Positions 26,408 to 35,365 of a DNA stretch of 64,000 nucleotides are shown piece after piece. Positions within the stretch are counted from its first letter, which is position 1, and every line of letters starts with the position of its first letter. A program made the position numbers and the translations under genes. The stretch covers positions 124,001-188,000 of the forward strand of contig NZ_BBRI01000004.1 in assembly GCF_002090075.1 (NCBI RefSeq), in the 5' to 3' direction. The DNA is from Demequina sp. NBRC 110052. GTDB taxonomy: Bacteria; Actinomycetota; Actinomycetes; Actinomycetales; Demequinaceae. The notes under the pieces are model-generated. The model saw only the letters and a program-made list of their open reading frames with translations, searched no databases and was not told where the DNA came from.

Positions 26408-27340
26408 CTAGGGCGCAGGTGAGAGGCCGGGCGTCGTCGGCATGTCCGCGGTGGTCCACCCTGCGGTGGTCGCCGCGGAGGCATAGGCGTCGAACGCTCC
26501 GTCGAGCAGCCATTCCAGGTCGTCCGCAGACGCGGTGACGGCGAGCGCCGCATATGCGTCACCGAGCGCGAGCTGGGCCTCGCGCACGGTTCGCGCCCGG
26601 GCGTCGGCGTCGGCGATCGCTTCGAGCGGCACGGAGCAGATCGCAGTGCGGTCGTCCGTTCCGCCGGCCAGCGCCTGCAGCGCGTCGGAGCGAGCCGCCT
26701 CGATCTCGCGACGTGCGAGCGCATCTGCTCGCTCCGCCTCCGAGGTGCGCATCGCGATCTGATCCAGCAGGCAGCGTGCGTCGTCGTGGCGCGCGGCGAG
26801 GGCCCGCACGTCCTCGGCAGCGACCGACGTCGCCGCGGGCACCGCGATGGCGTCCTCGCCCAGACCAGGGAACGCGCGTGCGGCCACACCCGTGGGTCGG
26901 CCGTCGAGCCACAGCCCCAGCGCGTGCACGAGTGCGGCGGAGGCGCCCCATGCGCGCACGTCCGGATCCGACGCGGTGGAGGCGGCTGCCAGCGCGGCGT
27001 CCAGCGCCTCCGCCACGGCCTCGTCCAGCGCGGCCGGTGCCGAGTCGTCCTCGCCTGCGTCCGCATCCGGGTAGGCGACGTACTCAGGCCCGATGCCGGC
27101 GAGCAGATCCGGGAGCGCGGCGGATTCGAGTGCGGCCAGGGGGGTCGTTCCGGCCTCGCCGAGAGCCGCCTGCACCTGCGCGTGTGGGGCCGCGAGCGCG
27201 TCGCGCTCGAGCACGGCGGGGGAGGGGGAGGGCCACTCGGGCTCGGGGGTCTCGAGCCTGACGCACCCGGTCAGCGCGACCGCAGCGATGGCCGCCGCGC
27301 ATGCCGCGAGCAGCCTCCTGATCCTCATGGCGGACATCAT
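26408..27340 (-). CDS. DUF4439 domain lipoprotein
   Basis: A 310-residue secreted lipoprotein. A short basic start (MMSAMRIRRLL) is followed by a hydrophobic stretch and the lipobox AVALTGC. The rest is Ala-rich and helical, with a C-terminal ferritin-like four-helix DUF4439 region (EAQLALGDAYAALAVTASADDLEWLLDGAFDAYASA). GAGGGGG lies at good distance from the ATG at 27340; ATGs at 27337 and 27328 are alternatives. Function unknown. It is divergent from rimP and its 5' region overlaps the rimP promoter, as commonly placed upstream of rimP-nusA in actinobacteria. Confidence 0.82.
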   Translation of the reverse strand: MMSAMRIRRLLAACAAAIAAVALTGCVRLETPEPEWPSPSPAVLERDALAAPHAQVQAALGEAGTTPLAALESAALPDLLAGIGPEYVAYPDADAGEDDSAPAALDEAVAEALDAALAAASTASDPDVRAWGASAALVHALGLWLDGRPTGVAARAFPGLGEDAIAVPAATSVAAEDVRALAARHDDARCLLDQIAMRTSEAERADALARREIEAARSDALQALAGGTDDRTAICSVPLEAIADADARARTVREAQLALGDAYAALAVTASADDLEWLLDGAFDAYASAATTAGWTTADMPTTPGLSPAP

Positions 27341-27367
27341 GACACGCCCCCTCGGCGGGCATAGACT
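27339..27367 (+). promoter_or_regulatory. Promoter of the rimP-nusA-infB operon
   Basis: ATGACA (27339-27344) and TAGACT (27362-27367) have a 17-base spacer, giving a transcription start near 27374 and a ~52-base leader with GGGGAGG before the rimP ATG. The -35 overlaps the start of the divergent lipoprotein gene. Confidence 0.55.
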
Positions 27368-27425
27368 GTCCTCCGACCGAATTGAAGCAACGGAACGCGC
27401 GGCAGGCGCGCGGGGAGGCCATGCG

Positions 27426-27902
27426 ATGGACAACACCGACCGGATCGCCGACCTAGCAGCGCCCGCGGCGGCCGAGGCGGGCCTCGTGATCGACGGGGTC
27501 GACGTGGTCGCGGCGGGCAAGCGCTCGCGCGTCCTCATCACCGTCGACCTGCCGGACACCGAGATCGGCTCGGCGAGCCTCGACGCGATCGCCGACGCCT
27601 CGCGCGCCATCGGCGCCGCGCTCGACGACGCGGACGTCATGCCGGGCGAGTACACGCTCGAGGTGTCGACCCCCGGCACCTCGCGGCCCCTCACCGAGCG
27701 CCGCCACTTCCTGCGCGCGCGTACGCGCCTCGCGGAGATCGACCTGGTGAGCGGCGACGTCGCGCGCGGTCGCGTCGTGGACGTGACGGACGATTCGGTG
27801 CTGCTGGAGAGCGATGCGGGTGAGATCACCGTGCCGCTCGCCAACGTCGCCACCGGGCGCGTCCAGCTCGAGATGAAGCGACTTGCCGACGAGGAGGCGT
27901 GA
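27426..27902 (+). CDS. rimP: Ribosome maturation factor RimP
   Basis: A 158-residue factor for 30S subunit assembly. The N-terminal domain has [24 protein letters not shown]. The hallmark [31 protein letters not shown] and the C-terminal Sm-like barrel ([20 protein letters not shown]) follow. It begins the classic rimP-nusA-ylxR-infB-rbfA-truB-ribF operon. ATG at 27426 is supported by GGGGAGG upstream and by length. Confidence 0.93.
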   Translation: MDNTDRIADLAAPAAAEAGLVIDGVDVVAAGKRSRVLITVDLPDTEIGSASLDAIADASRAIGAALDDADVMPGEYTLEVSTPGTSRPLTERRHFLRARTRLAEIDLVSGDVARGRVVDVTDDSVLLESDAGEITVPLANVATGRVQLEMKRLADEEA

Positions 27903-27904
27903 CG

Positions 27905-28912
27905 ATGGACATCGACATGATGGCGCTCAAGGGGCTCGAGCGCGAGCGTGACATCAAGCTCGACGTGCTCGTCGACGCGATCGAGCAGGCGCTCGTCTCC
28001 GCGTATCACAAGACGCCCGGCGCCTACCGGCACGCCCGCGCGCACGTGGACCGTGACACGGGCCGCGTGAGCATCCTCGCGCGCGAGGAGCCTGACGCCG
28101 AGTCGGAGACTCTGGTCGAGCAGATGCCGGAGTTCGACGACACTCCCGCCGACTTCGGCCGCATCGCGACCGCGACGGCGCGGCAGGTCATCGTGCAGCG
28201 CCTGCGCCAGGCGGGCGACGACGCGGTGATCGGCGAGTATGCGGACAAGGCGGGGCACCTGGTCTCCGGCGTCATCCAGCAGAGCCAGGACCCGCGCAAC
28301 ATCCACGTGGACATCGGCGAGGTCGAGGCGCTGCTGCCGGCTCACGAGCAGGTGCCCACCGAGGTGTATGCGCACGGCGAGCGTCTGCGCGCCTACGTGC
28401 TGGACGTCGCGCGCGGGCAGAAGGGCCCGTCGATCACGCTGTCCCGTACGCACCCGGGCCTGGTGCGCAGGCTCTTCGAGATGGAGGTGCCGGAGATCGC
28501 CGACGGCACCGTTGAGATCATGAGCCTCGCGCGCGAAGCGGGCCACCGCTCCAAGATGGCCGTGCGCGCGACCGTGCCGGGCGTGAACGCGAAGGGCGCG
28601 TGCATCGGGCCCATGGGTGCGCGAGTGCGCGCCGTCATGAGCGAGCTGCGGGGCGAGAAGATCGACATCGTGGACTGGGACGAGGACCCGGCGACGTTCG
28701 TCGGCAACGCGCTGTCGCCGTCGCGCGTGGTGTCGGTGACGGTCGTGGACGAGGAGGCGCGCGCGGCGCGCGTCGTCGTGCCCGACTACCACCTGTCGCT
28801 CGCGATCGGCAAGGAGGGCCAGAACGCGCGCCTCGCCGCGCGGCTCACTGGCTGGCGCATCGATATCCGCTCCGACGAGGCCGAGGGCGCGCCCGACGCG
28901 GCGCGGTCCTGA
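27905..28912 (+). CDS. nusA: Transcription termination/antitermination factor NusA
   Basis: A 335-residue NusA, the short actinobacterial form without the C-terminal AR repeats. The N-terminal domain ([26 protein letters not shown]) is followed by an S1 domain (~110-180, with [11 protein letters not shown]). The KH1 and KH2 domains show [41 protein letters not shown] and [23 protein letters not shown] at 27905 lies 2 bases beyond the rimP stop; a GTG at 27899 that overlaps the stop (GTGA) is an alternative start. Confidence 0.95.
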   Translation: MDIDMMALKGLERERDIKLDVLVDAIEQALVSAYHKTPGAYRHARAHVDRDTGRVSILAREEPDAESETLVEQMPEFDDTPADFGRIATATARQVIVQRLRQAGDDAVIGEYADKAGHLVSGVIQQSQDPRNIHVDIGEVEALLPAHEQVPTEVYAHGERLRAYVLDVARGQKGPSITLSRTHPGLVRRLFEMEVPEIADGTVEIMSLAREAGHRSKMAVRATVPGVNAKGACIGPMGARVRAVMSELRGEKIDIVDWDEDPATFVGNALSPSRVVSVTVVDEEARAARVVVPDYHLSLAIGKEGQNARLAARLTGWRIDIRSDEAEGAPDAARS

Positions 28913-28928
28913 CGGCGCGGGAAGCGGG

Positions 28929-28934
28929 TAGAAT
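28929..28934 (+). promoter_or_regulatory. Candidate internal -10 before ylxR
   Basis: TAGAAT in GGGTAGAATGG is a strong -10 look-alike whose last two bases are the AT of the annotated ylxR ATG. If used, transcription would start near 28941, inside the annotated gene, and translation would need a later start. It could supply infB independently of rimP-nusA. Confidence 0.35.
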
Positions 28935-29217
28935 GGTGGGGCCGAGAGACCCGTCTCGTGCCGCCGACGCTCAGTCACCAGTCACCGGACCGGTGCGGAC
29001 GTGCGTCGGATGCAGGGGACGGGCATCTCGGTCGGTTCTCGTGAGGGTCGCCGTCGTCGACGGCCGCGCGGTGCTCGACACCGCGAAGACCCTCCCCGGC
29101 CGTGGGGCCTGGCTCCACCCCGGGGAAGACTGCCTCGAGCTCGCTCTCAAGCGTCGCTCGCTCGGACGTGCGTTGCGCGATCCGGACGTCGACCTGAGCG
29201 GACTCGCGGTGCGGTAG
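28933..29217 (+). CDS. ylxR: YlxR family RNA-binding protein (RnpM-like)
   Basis: A 94-residue small basic protein. The family hallmark GPVRTCVGCRGRASRSVLVRV is followed by LPGRGAWLHPGEDCLELALKR. In Bacillus the homologue binds and modulates the RNase P RNA (RnpM). The start is uncertain: ATG at 28933 has no ribosome-binding site and overlaps a -10-like TAGAAT, and the conserved part only begins near 28981 (GTG at 28993). It sits between nusA and infB as in nearly all relatives. Confidence 0.85.
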   Translation: MVGPRDPSRAADAQSPVTGPVRTCVGCRGRASRSVLVRVAVVDGRAVLDTAKTLPGRGAWLHPGEDCLELALKRRSLGRALRDPDVDLSGLAVR

Positions 29218-29309
29218 CGTGGACCGCGTCCACCCAGCCATCCGGCCTGACAGAACGGGATGAAAGCCCATGGTCAACCGATGAGTGCCTCGAAATGAGT
29301 GCCCAGCCG

Positions 29310-29350
29310 TAAAATGGCTCGACCCTGTCTCGGTCGAGCCGAGACAGGAG
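29310..29350 (+). promoter_or_regulatory. infB leader with two mutually exclusive hairpins
   Basis: Stem A pairs GGCTCGACC (29316-29324) with GGTCGAGCC (29332-29340), 9 perfect pairs and a 7-base loop. Stem B pairs CCTGTCTCGG (29324-29333) with CCGAGACAGG (29339-29348), 10 perfect pairs and a 5-base loop. They share 29324, 29332-29333 and 29339-29340, so only one can form. Stem B buries the CAGG of the CAGGAG ribosome-binding site (29345-29350) just before GTG 29355; stem A leaves it free. TAAAAT (29310-29315) could also be a -10 whose transcripts, starting near 29322, would lack most of the 5' arm of stem A. Confidence 0.7.
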
Positions 29351-29354
29351 AATT

Positions 29355-32027
29355 GTGGCAAAGCCCCGCGTCCATGAGATCGCGAAGGAGCTCGGAGTTC
29401 CGAGCAAGGATCTGATCGCCAAGCTCAACGAGCTCGGAGAGTACGTCAAGGGTCCGTCGTCGACCCTGGAGGCGCCCGTCGTGCGCAAGGCCCGCGAGGC
29501 CTTCCCCGCCGGCGCCGCCGAGAGCAAGCCCGCCGCCAAGCCCGCGGCGAAGGCACCTGCAAAGCCCGCCGCGAAGCCTGCGGCCGCGCCTGCGTCCGAC
29601 GCCCCCGCGTCGGCCGCGAAGCCGGGCCCCAAGCCCGGGCCGAAGCCTGCTCCGAAGGCCCCCGAGGCCGAGGCGCCGGAGGCCCCGGTCGCTGAGGCAC
29701 CCGCCGCGCAGCCGGAGGCGAAGTCCGCCGCCGCGCCCGCGGCGAAGCCGGGCCCCAAGGCGCCCACGCCCGCGGACATGCCCAAGCCGCGTCCGCGTCC
29801 GGGCGGCAACAACCCGTTCTCGGACCGCTCCGCCGGTCCGCGTCCCCGTCCGCGTCCGGGCGGCAACAACCCGTTCCAGGCTCCGCGTGGAGGCGCTCCG
29901 CGTCCCGGCGGGGCTCCCCGTCCCGGCGGCGCGCCGCGCCCCGGCGGCGCCGGCGCTCCGCGTCCCGGCCAGGGCTTCGGCCCGCGCCCGGGCTCGCCCG
30001 CCGGAGGTCCTGCGGGACGTCCCGGCGGCGGAGGCCCCGGCGGTCCCGGTGGCCCTGGTGGCCGTCCGGGTCCCGGTGGCCGCGGTCGTGGAGGCACCGC
30101 CGGTGCGTTCGGTCGTCAGGGCGGCAAGCCCGCGCGCGGTCGCAAGAGCAAGCGCGCCAAGCGGCAGGAGTTCGAGCAGCAGCAGGCTCCGGCGATCGGC
30201 GGCGTGCAGATCCCTCGCGGTGACGGCTCGACCCTTATCCGCCTGCGCCGCGGTGCGACGCTGTCCGACTTCGCCGAGAAGATCGACGTCAACCCCGCGT
30301 CGCTCGTGACCGTGCTCTTCCACCTGGGCGAGATGGCCACGGCGACGCAGTCGCTCGACGAGGGCACGTTCGAGACCCTCGGCGCCGAGCTGGGCTACAA
30401 GATCCAGATCGTGTCGCCCGAGGACGAGGACAAGGAGCTCCTCGAGGACTTCGGACTCGACCTCGAGGCCGAGCTCGCGGCGGAGACCGACGAGCAGCTC
30501 GAGGCGCGCCCGCCGGTCGTCACCGTCATGGGTCACGTCGACCACGGAAAGACGCGTCTGCTGGACTCGATCCGCAAGGCGGACGTCATCTCCGGCGAGG
30601 CCGGCGGTATCACCCAGCACATCGGTGCCTACCAGGTTCACACGACCCACGAGGGCGTCGAACGCGCCATCACCTTCATCGACACCCCGGGTCACGAGGC
30701 GTTCACCGCCATGCGTGCCCGCGGTGCGCAGGTGACGGACATCGCGATCCTCGTGGTCGCGGCGGACGACGGCGTGATGCCGCAGACGATCGAGGCGCTC
30801 AACCATGCTCAGGCAGCGAACGTCCCGATCGTGGTCGCGATCAACAAGGTGGACAAGGAGGGGGCGAACCCCGACAAGATCCGTCAGCAGCTCACCGAGT
30901 ACAACCTCGTCGCGGAGGACTGGGGCGGCGACACGATGTTCGTCAACGTCTCGGCTCTCAAGGGCCAGGGCATCGAGGACCTGCTGGAGGCTGTGCTTCT
31001 CACGGCCGACGCCGGTCTCGACCTGCGCGCGAACCCGGACAAGGACGCTCGCGGTGTGGCCGTCGAGGCGCACCTCGACAAGGGCCGCGGCCCGGTCGCG
31101 ACCGTGCTGGTCAACTCCGGAACGCTCCGCGTCGGCGACGCGATCGTCGCAGGCACGGCCTACGGTCGTGTGCGTGCGATGTTCGACGAGCACGACAAGC
31201 CCGTCGACGAGGCGGGTCCTGCCCGCCCGGTGCTTGTCATCGGTCTGACGTCCGTCCCAGGAGCAGGCGACACGTTCCTGGTCGCCGAGGACGACCGCAC
31301 CGCGCGTCAAATCGCCGAGAAGCGTGAGGCCGCCGAGCGCGCCGCGCAGCTCGCGAAGCGCCGCAAGCGCATCTCGCTCGAGGACCTCACGAAGGCCATC
31401 GAGGACGGCAAGATCGACACGCTCAACCTCATCATCAAGGGTGACGTCTCGGGTGCCGTCGAGGCGCTCGAGGACGCGCTGCTCCAGATCGATGTGGGCG
31501 ACCAGGTCGACCTGCGCATCATCCACCGCGGCGTGGGCGCCGTGACGCAGAACGACGTGAACCTGGCGACGGTCGACAACGCGATCATCCTGGGGTTCAA
31601 CGTCCGTCCTGCGGAGCGCGTCCAGGAGCTCGCGGACCGCGAGGGCGTGGATATGCGCTTCTACTCGGTCATCTACCGTGCGCTCGAGGACGTCGAGGCG
31701 TCGCTCAAGGGCATGCTCAAGCCCGAGTTCGAGGAGAAGCAGGTCGGCGCCGCCGAGATCATGGAGATCTTCCGCAGCTCCAAGTTCGGCAACATTGCAG
31801 GCTCCCTCGTTCGCGAAGGTGTCATCAAGCGCAACGCGAAGGCCAAGGTCGTGCGTGGCGGGGTCGTCATCGGCGAGCCGACGATCGACACGCTGCGTCG
31901 TTTCAAGGACGACGCCACCGAGGTCAAGGACGGCTTCGAGTGCGGTATCGGCCTGGGCAAGTTCAACGACATCCAGGTCGGCGACATCATCGAGACGTTC
32001 GAGATGGTGGAGATCCCGAGGGACTGA
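29355..32027 (+). CDS. infB: Translation initiation factor IF-2
   Basis: An 890-residue GTPase that places initiator fMet-tRNA on the ribosome. A short N-terminal IF2N helix domain ([23 protein letters not shown]) is followed by ~220 residues of low complexity: Ala/Pro/Lys-rich, then Arg/Gly/Pro-rich with PGGAPR repeats. The second IF2N ([20 protein letters not shown]) and the G domain come next. G1 [13 protein letters not shown]3 [11 protein letters not shown]4 INKVDK and the beta-barrel/C2 domains ([13 protein letters not shown]) are intact. GTG at 29355 follows CAGGAG, which lies in the switchable hairpin. Confidence 0.97.
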   Translation: MAKPRVHEIAKELGVPSKDLIAKLNELGEYVKGPSSTLEAPVVRKAREAFPAGAAESKPAAKPAAKAPAKPAAKPAAAPASDAPASAAKPGPKPGPKPAPKAPEAEAPEAPVAEAPAAQPEAKSAAAPAAKPGPKAPTPADMPKPRPRPGGNNPFSDRSAGPRPRPRPGGNNPFQAPRGGAPRPGGAPRPGGAPRPGGAGAPRPGQGFGPRPGSPAGGPAGRPGGGGPGGPGGPGGRPGPGGRGRGGTAGAFGRQGGKPARGRKSKRAKRQEFEQQQAPAIGGVQIPRGDGSTLIRLRRGATLSDFAEKIDVNPASLVTVLFHLGEMATATQSLDEGTFETLGAELGYKIQIVSPEDEDKELLEDFGLDLEAELAAETDEQLEARPPVVTVMGHVDHGKTRLLDSIRKADVISGEAGGITQHIGAYQVHTTHEGVERAITFIDTPGHEAFTAMRARGAQVTDIAILVVAADDGVMPQTIEALNHAQAANVPIVVAINKVDKEGANPDKIRQQLTEYNLVAEDWGGDTMFVNVSALKGQGIEDLLEAVLLTADAGLDLRANPDKDARGVAVEAHLDKGRGPVATVLVNSGTLRVGDAIVAGTAYGRVRAMFDEHDKPVDEAGPARPVLVIGLTSVPGAGDTFLVAEDDRTARQIAEKREAAERAAQLAKRRKRISLEDLTKAIEDGKIDTLNLIIKGDVSGAVEALEDALLQIDVGDQVDLRIIHRGVGAVTQNDVNLATVDNAIILGFNVRPAERVQELADREGVDMRFYSVIYRALEDVEASLKGMLKPEFEEKQVGAAEIMEIFRSSKFGNIAGSLVREGVIKRNAKAKVVRGGVVIGEPTIDTLRRFKDDATEVKDGFECGIGLGKFNDIQVGDIIETFEMVEIPRD

Positions 32028-32461
32028 TGAGCGACAACCCCCGTGCACTCCGGCTCGCGGGCACGATCAAGAAGATCGTGGCCCGCGCGCTGGAGAGCGA
32101 GATCAAGGATCCGCGACTGGGCTTCGTGACGGTCACGGATGTGCGTGTGACGGGCGACCTGCAGCAGGCGTCGGTGTTCTACACGGTTCTCGGCACAGAC
32201 GAGGACCGCGAGGGCACCGCCGCCGCGCTCAGGTCGGCTAAGGGCGTGCTGCGTTCCAAGGTAGGGCACGAGCTGGGCATCCGGCTCACGCCGAGCCTCG
32301 AGTTCCACCTGGACGCCGTGCCGGAGACGGCGGCGTCGCTGGACCGTGCCCTCCACGAGGCGCACCAGCGGGACGAGGAACTCAAGCGTCTGCGCGAGAA
32401 CGCGCACTACGCCGGCGACGAGGACCCCTACCGTCACCACGACGAGGACGACGAGGCCTGA
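32027..32461 (+). CDS. rbfA: Ribosome-binding factor A
   Basis: A 144-residue KH-type protein that binds the 30S subunit during 16S rRNA 5'-end maturation. The core is canonical: RLAGTIKKIVARALESEIKDPRLGFVTVTDVRVTGDLQQASVFYTVLG, then LRSKVGHELGIRLTPSLEFHLD. A ~25-residue His/Asp/Glu-rich tail (DEDPYRHHDEDDEA) follows. The start overlaps the infB stop by one base (TGATG). Confidence 0.95.
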   Translation: MSDNPRALRLAGTIKKIVARALESEIKDPRLGFVTVTDVRVTGDLQQASVFYTVLGTDEDREGTAAALRSAKGVLRSKVGHELGIRLTPSLEFHLDAVPETAASLDRALHEAHQRDEELKRLRENAHYAGDEDPYRHHDEDDEA

Positions 32462-32465
32462 CCCG

Positions 32466-33389
32466 ATGGCTCGGGCCCAGGACGAGCCCGTTCCGGGCCT
32501 GCTGCTCGTCGACAAGCCGCAGGGCTGGACGTCGCACGACGTCGTCGCCCGCTGCCGTCGGTTCGCGGGCACCCGCAAGGTGGGCCACGCCGGCACGCTC
32601 GACCCCATGGCGACGGGCCTGCTCGTGCTCGGCATCGGGCGGGCCACCAAGCTCCTGACCTACATCACCGGTCACGACAAGGCGTACGAGGCGACCATTC
32701 GCCTGGGCCAGTCCACGGTCACCGATGACGCCGAGGGCGAGGTGACCGCCGCGTCGGACGCGTCTGGGGCGACGGACGAGGCGATCGCTGCCGCGATCGA
32801 GGACCTCACGGGAGACATCCTTCAGCGCCCGAGCGCGGTCAGCGCCATCAAGGTCGACGGCAAGAGGTCGTACGCGCGCGTGCGCGGCGGCGAGGACGTC
32901 GAGCTGCCCGCGCGTCCCGTGACAGTGAGCCGCTTCGACGTGCTCGCGGTGCGCCGTCTCGGCGAGGTCATGGACATCGACGTCGAGGTCGAAGTGTCCT
33001 CGGGCACGTACGTGCGCGCGCTCGCACGCGATCTGGGAGCCGCGCTCGGCGTCGGGGGCCACCTCACCGCGCTACGGCGCACCCGCGTCGGGCGCATCCC
33101 CGTGGACGAGGCCGCGACGCTCGACGACCTCGCCGCGCGCCACGAGGCGGGGGAGCCCGTCCCGCTGCTGCCGCTCGGGCCTGCGGCGGCGGCGACGCTC
33201 ACCCCCGTGAGCGTGCCCGACGCGGATGCCAGGGCCCTCGGGTACGGCCAGTGGGTCGCGGCGACGGCAGGCGCCGAGGGCGAGCATCTGGCGCTGCTCG
33301 ACGCGGCGGGCGAGCTGGTCGCGATCGGCGAACGGCGGGGGACCAAGGTGAAGCCTGTCGTCGTGATGCGCCCCGCTGGGGCACAATGA
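32466..33389 (+). CDS. truB: tRNA pseudouridine(55) synthase
   Basis: A 307-residue enzyme converting U55 of tRNAs to pseudouridine. It shows GLLLVDKPQGWTSHDVVARC, the KVGHAGTLDPMATGLLVLGIG motif with the catalytic Asp, RPSAVSAIKVDGKRSYARVR, and SSGTYVRALARDLG. A C-terminal PUA-like region follows. ATG at 32466 is 4 bases after the rbfA stop. The 3' end overlaps ribF. Confidence 0.95.
   Translation: MARAQDEPVPGLLLVDKPQGWTSHDVVARCRRFAGTRKVGHAGTLDPMATGLLVLGIGRATKLLTYITGHDKAYEATIRLGQSTVTDDAEGEVTAASDASGATDEAIAAAIEDLTGDILQRPSAVSAIKVDGKRSYARVRGGEDVELPARPVTVSRFDVLAVRRLGEVMDIDVEVEVSSGTYVRALARDLGAALGVGGHLTALRRTRVGRIPVDEAATLDDLAARHEAGEPVPLLPLGPAAAATLTPVSVPDADARALGYGQWVAATAGAEGEHLALLDAAGELVAIGERRGTKVKPVVVMRPAGAQ
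33382..33387 (+). promoter_or_regulatory. Candidate -10 for a leaderless ribF transcript
   Basis: CACAAT ends 7 bases before an in-frame ATG at 33395 and overlaps the other candidate ATG (33386). If active, ribF could be made both by coupling to truB and from its own leaderless mRNA. Confidence 0.35.
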
Positions 33390-34378
33390 CCCGCATGCAG
33401 GTCTGGCGCGCGCTCGAGGACGTTCCTCGCGAACTCGGCCCCACGGTGGTGACGATCGGCAACTTCGACGGTGTCCACCTGGGTCATCGCGCAGTGCTCA
33501 CCCGCATGGTGGCTGACGCGCGCGAGCGGGGACTGAAGGCCGCCGCGATCACGTTCGACCCTCATCCGCGCGCGGTCCACGATCCCGCGCACCCGCCCGA
33601 GCTCATCACGGGCATCGAGGACCGGCTCGCACGCCTCGGCGAGACGGGCCTCGACGGCGTCCTTCTCGTCGACTACACGCTCGCGTTCGCGCAGCAGACC
33701 CCCGAGGACTTCGTGCGCACGTGGCTCGTCGAGGGCCTCGGCGCGCGCACTGTCGTGGTGGGGCGCGACACGAAGTTTGGGCGCGGCAACGCGGGCGATG
33801 TCGTCACGATGCGTGAGCTCGGCGAGAGGCTCGGCTTCGAGGTTCATGTGATCGACGACGCGGGCGACACCGACGCGCGCGGCCGCCGCTGGTCGTCGAC
33901 GTGGGTGCGCGAGCTGCTCGACGGCGGCAAGGTCCGCGAGGCCGCCGAGGTGCTCGGGTGCGAGCATCGGCTGCGCGGCACTGTGGTGCATGGCGACAAG
34001 CTGGGCCGCACGATCGGCTTCCCGACCGCGAACATCGACGTGGATGCAGGCATGATCCCGCGGCACGGCGTGTACGCCGGATGGCTCACGGTGCTGGACG
34101 GCGGCGGCAACGCGCGTGCTGCGGCGCTCGTGGGGGAGCGGATGCCCGCTGCGATCAGCCTCGGCATCAACTACACCGTGGGCGGGGACTCGCTGCGCGT
34201 CGAGGCGTTCGTCATCGACGGCGCGGGCCTCGACCTATACGACGCGCGGGTCGCTCTCGACCTCGTCGACTGGCGACGCCCGATGCTCGACTTCGGCTCG
34301 GTCGAGGCCCTCACGGAGGCGCTGGCGGAGGACGTCGCGTGGTGTCGCGAGGCGCTGGGGATCCCAGCCCGGGCCTGA
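33386..34378 (+). CDS. ribF: Bifunctional riboflavin kinase/FAD synthetase
   Basis: A 330-residue enzyme making FMN and FAD from riboflavin. The N-terminal nucleotidyltransferase domain has VVTIGNFDGVHLGHRAVL, ITFDPHPRAV and VVGRDTKFGRGNAGDV. The C-terminal riboflavin kinase domain has GTVVHGDKLGRTIGFPTANI, HGVYAGWL and the late LRVEAFVIDG. ATG at 33386 forms the common ATGA overlap with truB; ATG at 33395 (MQVWRAL) is an alternative with its own -10. It closes the nusA operon; no FMN riboswitch is seen. Confidence 0.95.
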   Translation: MTRMQVWRALEDVPRELGPTVVTIGNFDGVHLGHRAVLTRMVADARERGLKAAAITFDPHPRAVHDPAHPPELITGIEDRLARLGETGLDGVLLVDYTLAFAQQTPEDFVRTWLVEGLGARTVVVGRDTKFGRGNAGDVVTMRELGERLGFEVHVIDDAGDTDARGRRWSSTWVRELLDGGKVREAAEVLGCEHRLRGTVVHGDKLGRTIGFPTANIDVDAGMIPRHGVYAGWLTVLDGGGNARAAALVGERMPAAISLGINYTVGGDSLRVEAFVIDGAGLDLYDARVALDLVDWRRPMLDFGSVEALTEALAEDVAWCREALGIPARA

Positions 34379-34512
34379 TCGGTGCGCGCGTGTCGACGCT
34401 GTCGGGAAGCGCCTGCGAACCAGGTGATATGTCCACGAATGCCCTGTTACCGGGACGTTAACCTTCCATACCGTTTCGGTCTCCTCCCAGGACACCCGGC
34501 CGCCGGGGGGTC

Positions 34513-34518
34513 TAGGGT
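34513..34518 (+). promoter_or_regulatory. -10 element, leaderless start of gluA
   Basis: TAGGGT ends 6 bases before the ATG at 34525, with no ribosome-binding site between them. The rest of the 146-base gap after ribF shows no other clear feature. Confidence 0.6.
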
Positions 34519-34524
34519 GCAGAA

Positions 34525-35292
34525 ATGGACCAGACGCAGGCTTCTTCCGCCGGCCACCGGCCGCTCGTGGTGCTCGACAAGGTCAACAAGCACTTCGGCG
34601 ACCTGCATGTGCTGCAGAACATCAACCTGACCGTCGGCGAGGGCGAAGTGGTGGTCGTCATCGGCCCCTCGGGCTCCGGGAAGTCCACGCTGTGCCGCGC
34701 GATCAACCGCCTCGAGACCATCGACGATGGCGAGATCTCGCTCGACGGCGTGCCGCTGCCTCAGGAGGGCAAGGCGCTCGCGCGACTGCGCGCCGACGTC
34801 GGCATGGTCTTCCAGTCCTTCAACCTCTTCGCGCACAAGACGATCCTCGAGAACGTCACGCTCGGCCCGATCAAGGTCAACAAGGTGCCCAAGAAGGAGG
34901 CGGAGGCGAAGGCGATCGCACTCCTCGAGCGGGTCGGTGTGGAGTCGCAGCGGAACAAGTACCCCGCGCAGCTCTCGGGCGGACAGCAGCAGCGCGTCGC
35001 GATCGCCCGGTCGCTCGCGATGGAGCCGAAGGTCATGCTCTTCGACGAGCCCACGTCGGCGCTCGACCCCGAGATGATCAACGAGGTGCTCGACGTCATG
35101 ACCTCGCTCGCCGAGGACGGGATGACGATGATCGTCGTCACCCACGAGATGGGCTTCGCGCGCAAGGCCGCCGACCGCGTCGTCTTCATGGCCGACGGGC
35201 GCATCGTCGAGGAGGCCGAGCCCGAGGCGTTCTTCACGAACCCGCAGTCGGATCGAGCCAAGGACTTCCTGTCGAAGATTCTCACGCACTGA
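34525..35292 (+). CDS. gluA: Glutamate-type amino acid ABC transporter, ATP-binding subunit
   Basis: A 255-residue ABC ATPase powering polar amino acid uptake. Walker [10 protein letters not shown], the Q-loop VFQSFNLF, signature [16 protein letters not shown], Walker [14 protein letters not shown] and the H-loop [14 protein letters not shown] are all intact. It is the first gene of a complete four-gene importer (ATPase, binding protein, two permeases) in the gluABCD order of corynebacteria. The specificity for glutamate is inferred from that order and from the binding protein. Confidence 0.95.
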   Translation: MDQTQASSAGHRPLVVLDKVNKHFGDLHVLQNINLTVGEGEVVVVIGPSGSGKSTLCRAINRLETIDDGEISLDGVPLPQEGKALARLRADVGMVFQSFNLFAHKTILENVTLGPIKVNKVPKKEAEAKAIALLERVGVESQRNKYPAQLSGGQQQRVAIARSLAMEPKVMLFDEPTSALDPEMINEVLDVMTSLAEDGMTMIVVTHEMGFARKAADRVVFMADGRIVEEAEPEAFFTNPQSDRAKDFLSKILTH

Positions 35293-35329
35293 GGAGCGAC
35301 GACAGGGCGGGGCGTGTCAGGGCGTCCCA

Positions 35330-35343
35330 GCCCCCACGGGGGC
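35330..35343 (+). terminator. Hairpin between gluA and gluB
   Basis: GCCCC-CACG-GGGGC is a perfect short stem in the 73-base gap and is not followed by a T-run. It probably protects the gluA 3' end or tunes relative expression. Confidence 0.35.
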
Positions 35344-35365
35344 ATGAGAGCAAGGGAGAGAGACC

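Noticed and set aside
27341..28978. Long upstream extension of the DUF4439 lipoprotein frame
   Set aside because: It is antisense to rimP and nusA. The lipobox and ribosome-binding site place the true start at 27340 or slightly later.
33251..33500. FMN riboswitch upstream of ribF
   Set aside because: ribF is the last gene of the nusA operon with no leader, and no RFN-type conserved sequence is visible.
34379..34524. Possible riboswitch before gluA
   Set aside because: The -10 box directly before the ATG leaves no room for a leader RNA if the leaderless promoter is used, and no known aptamer core was recognised.
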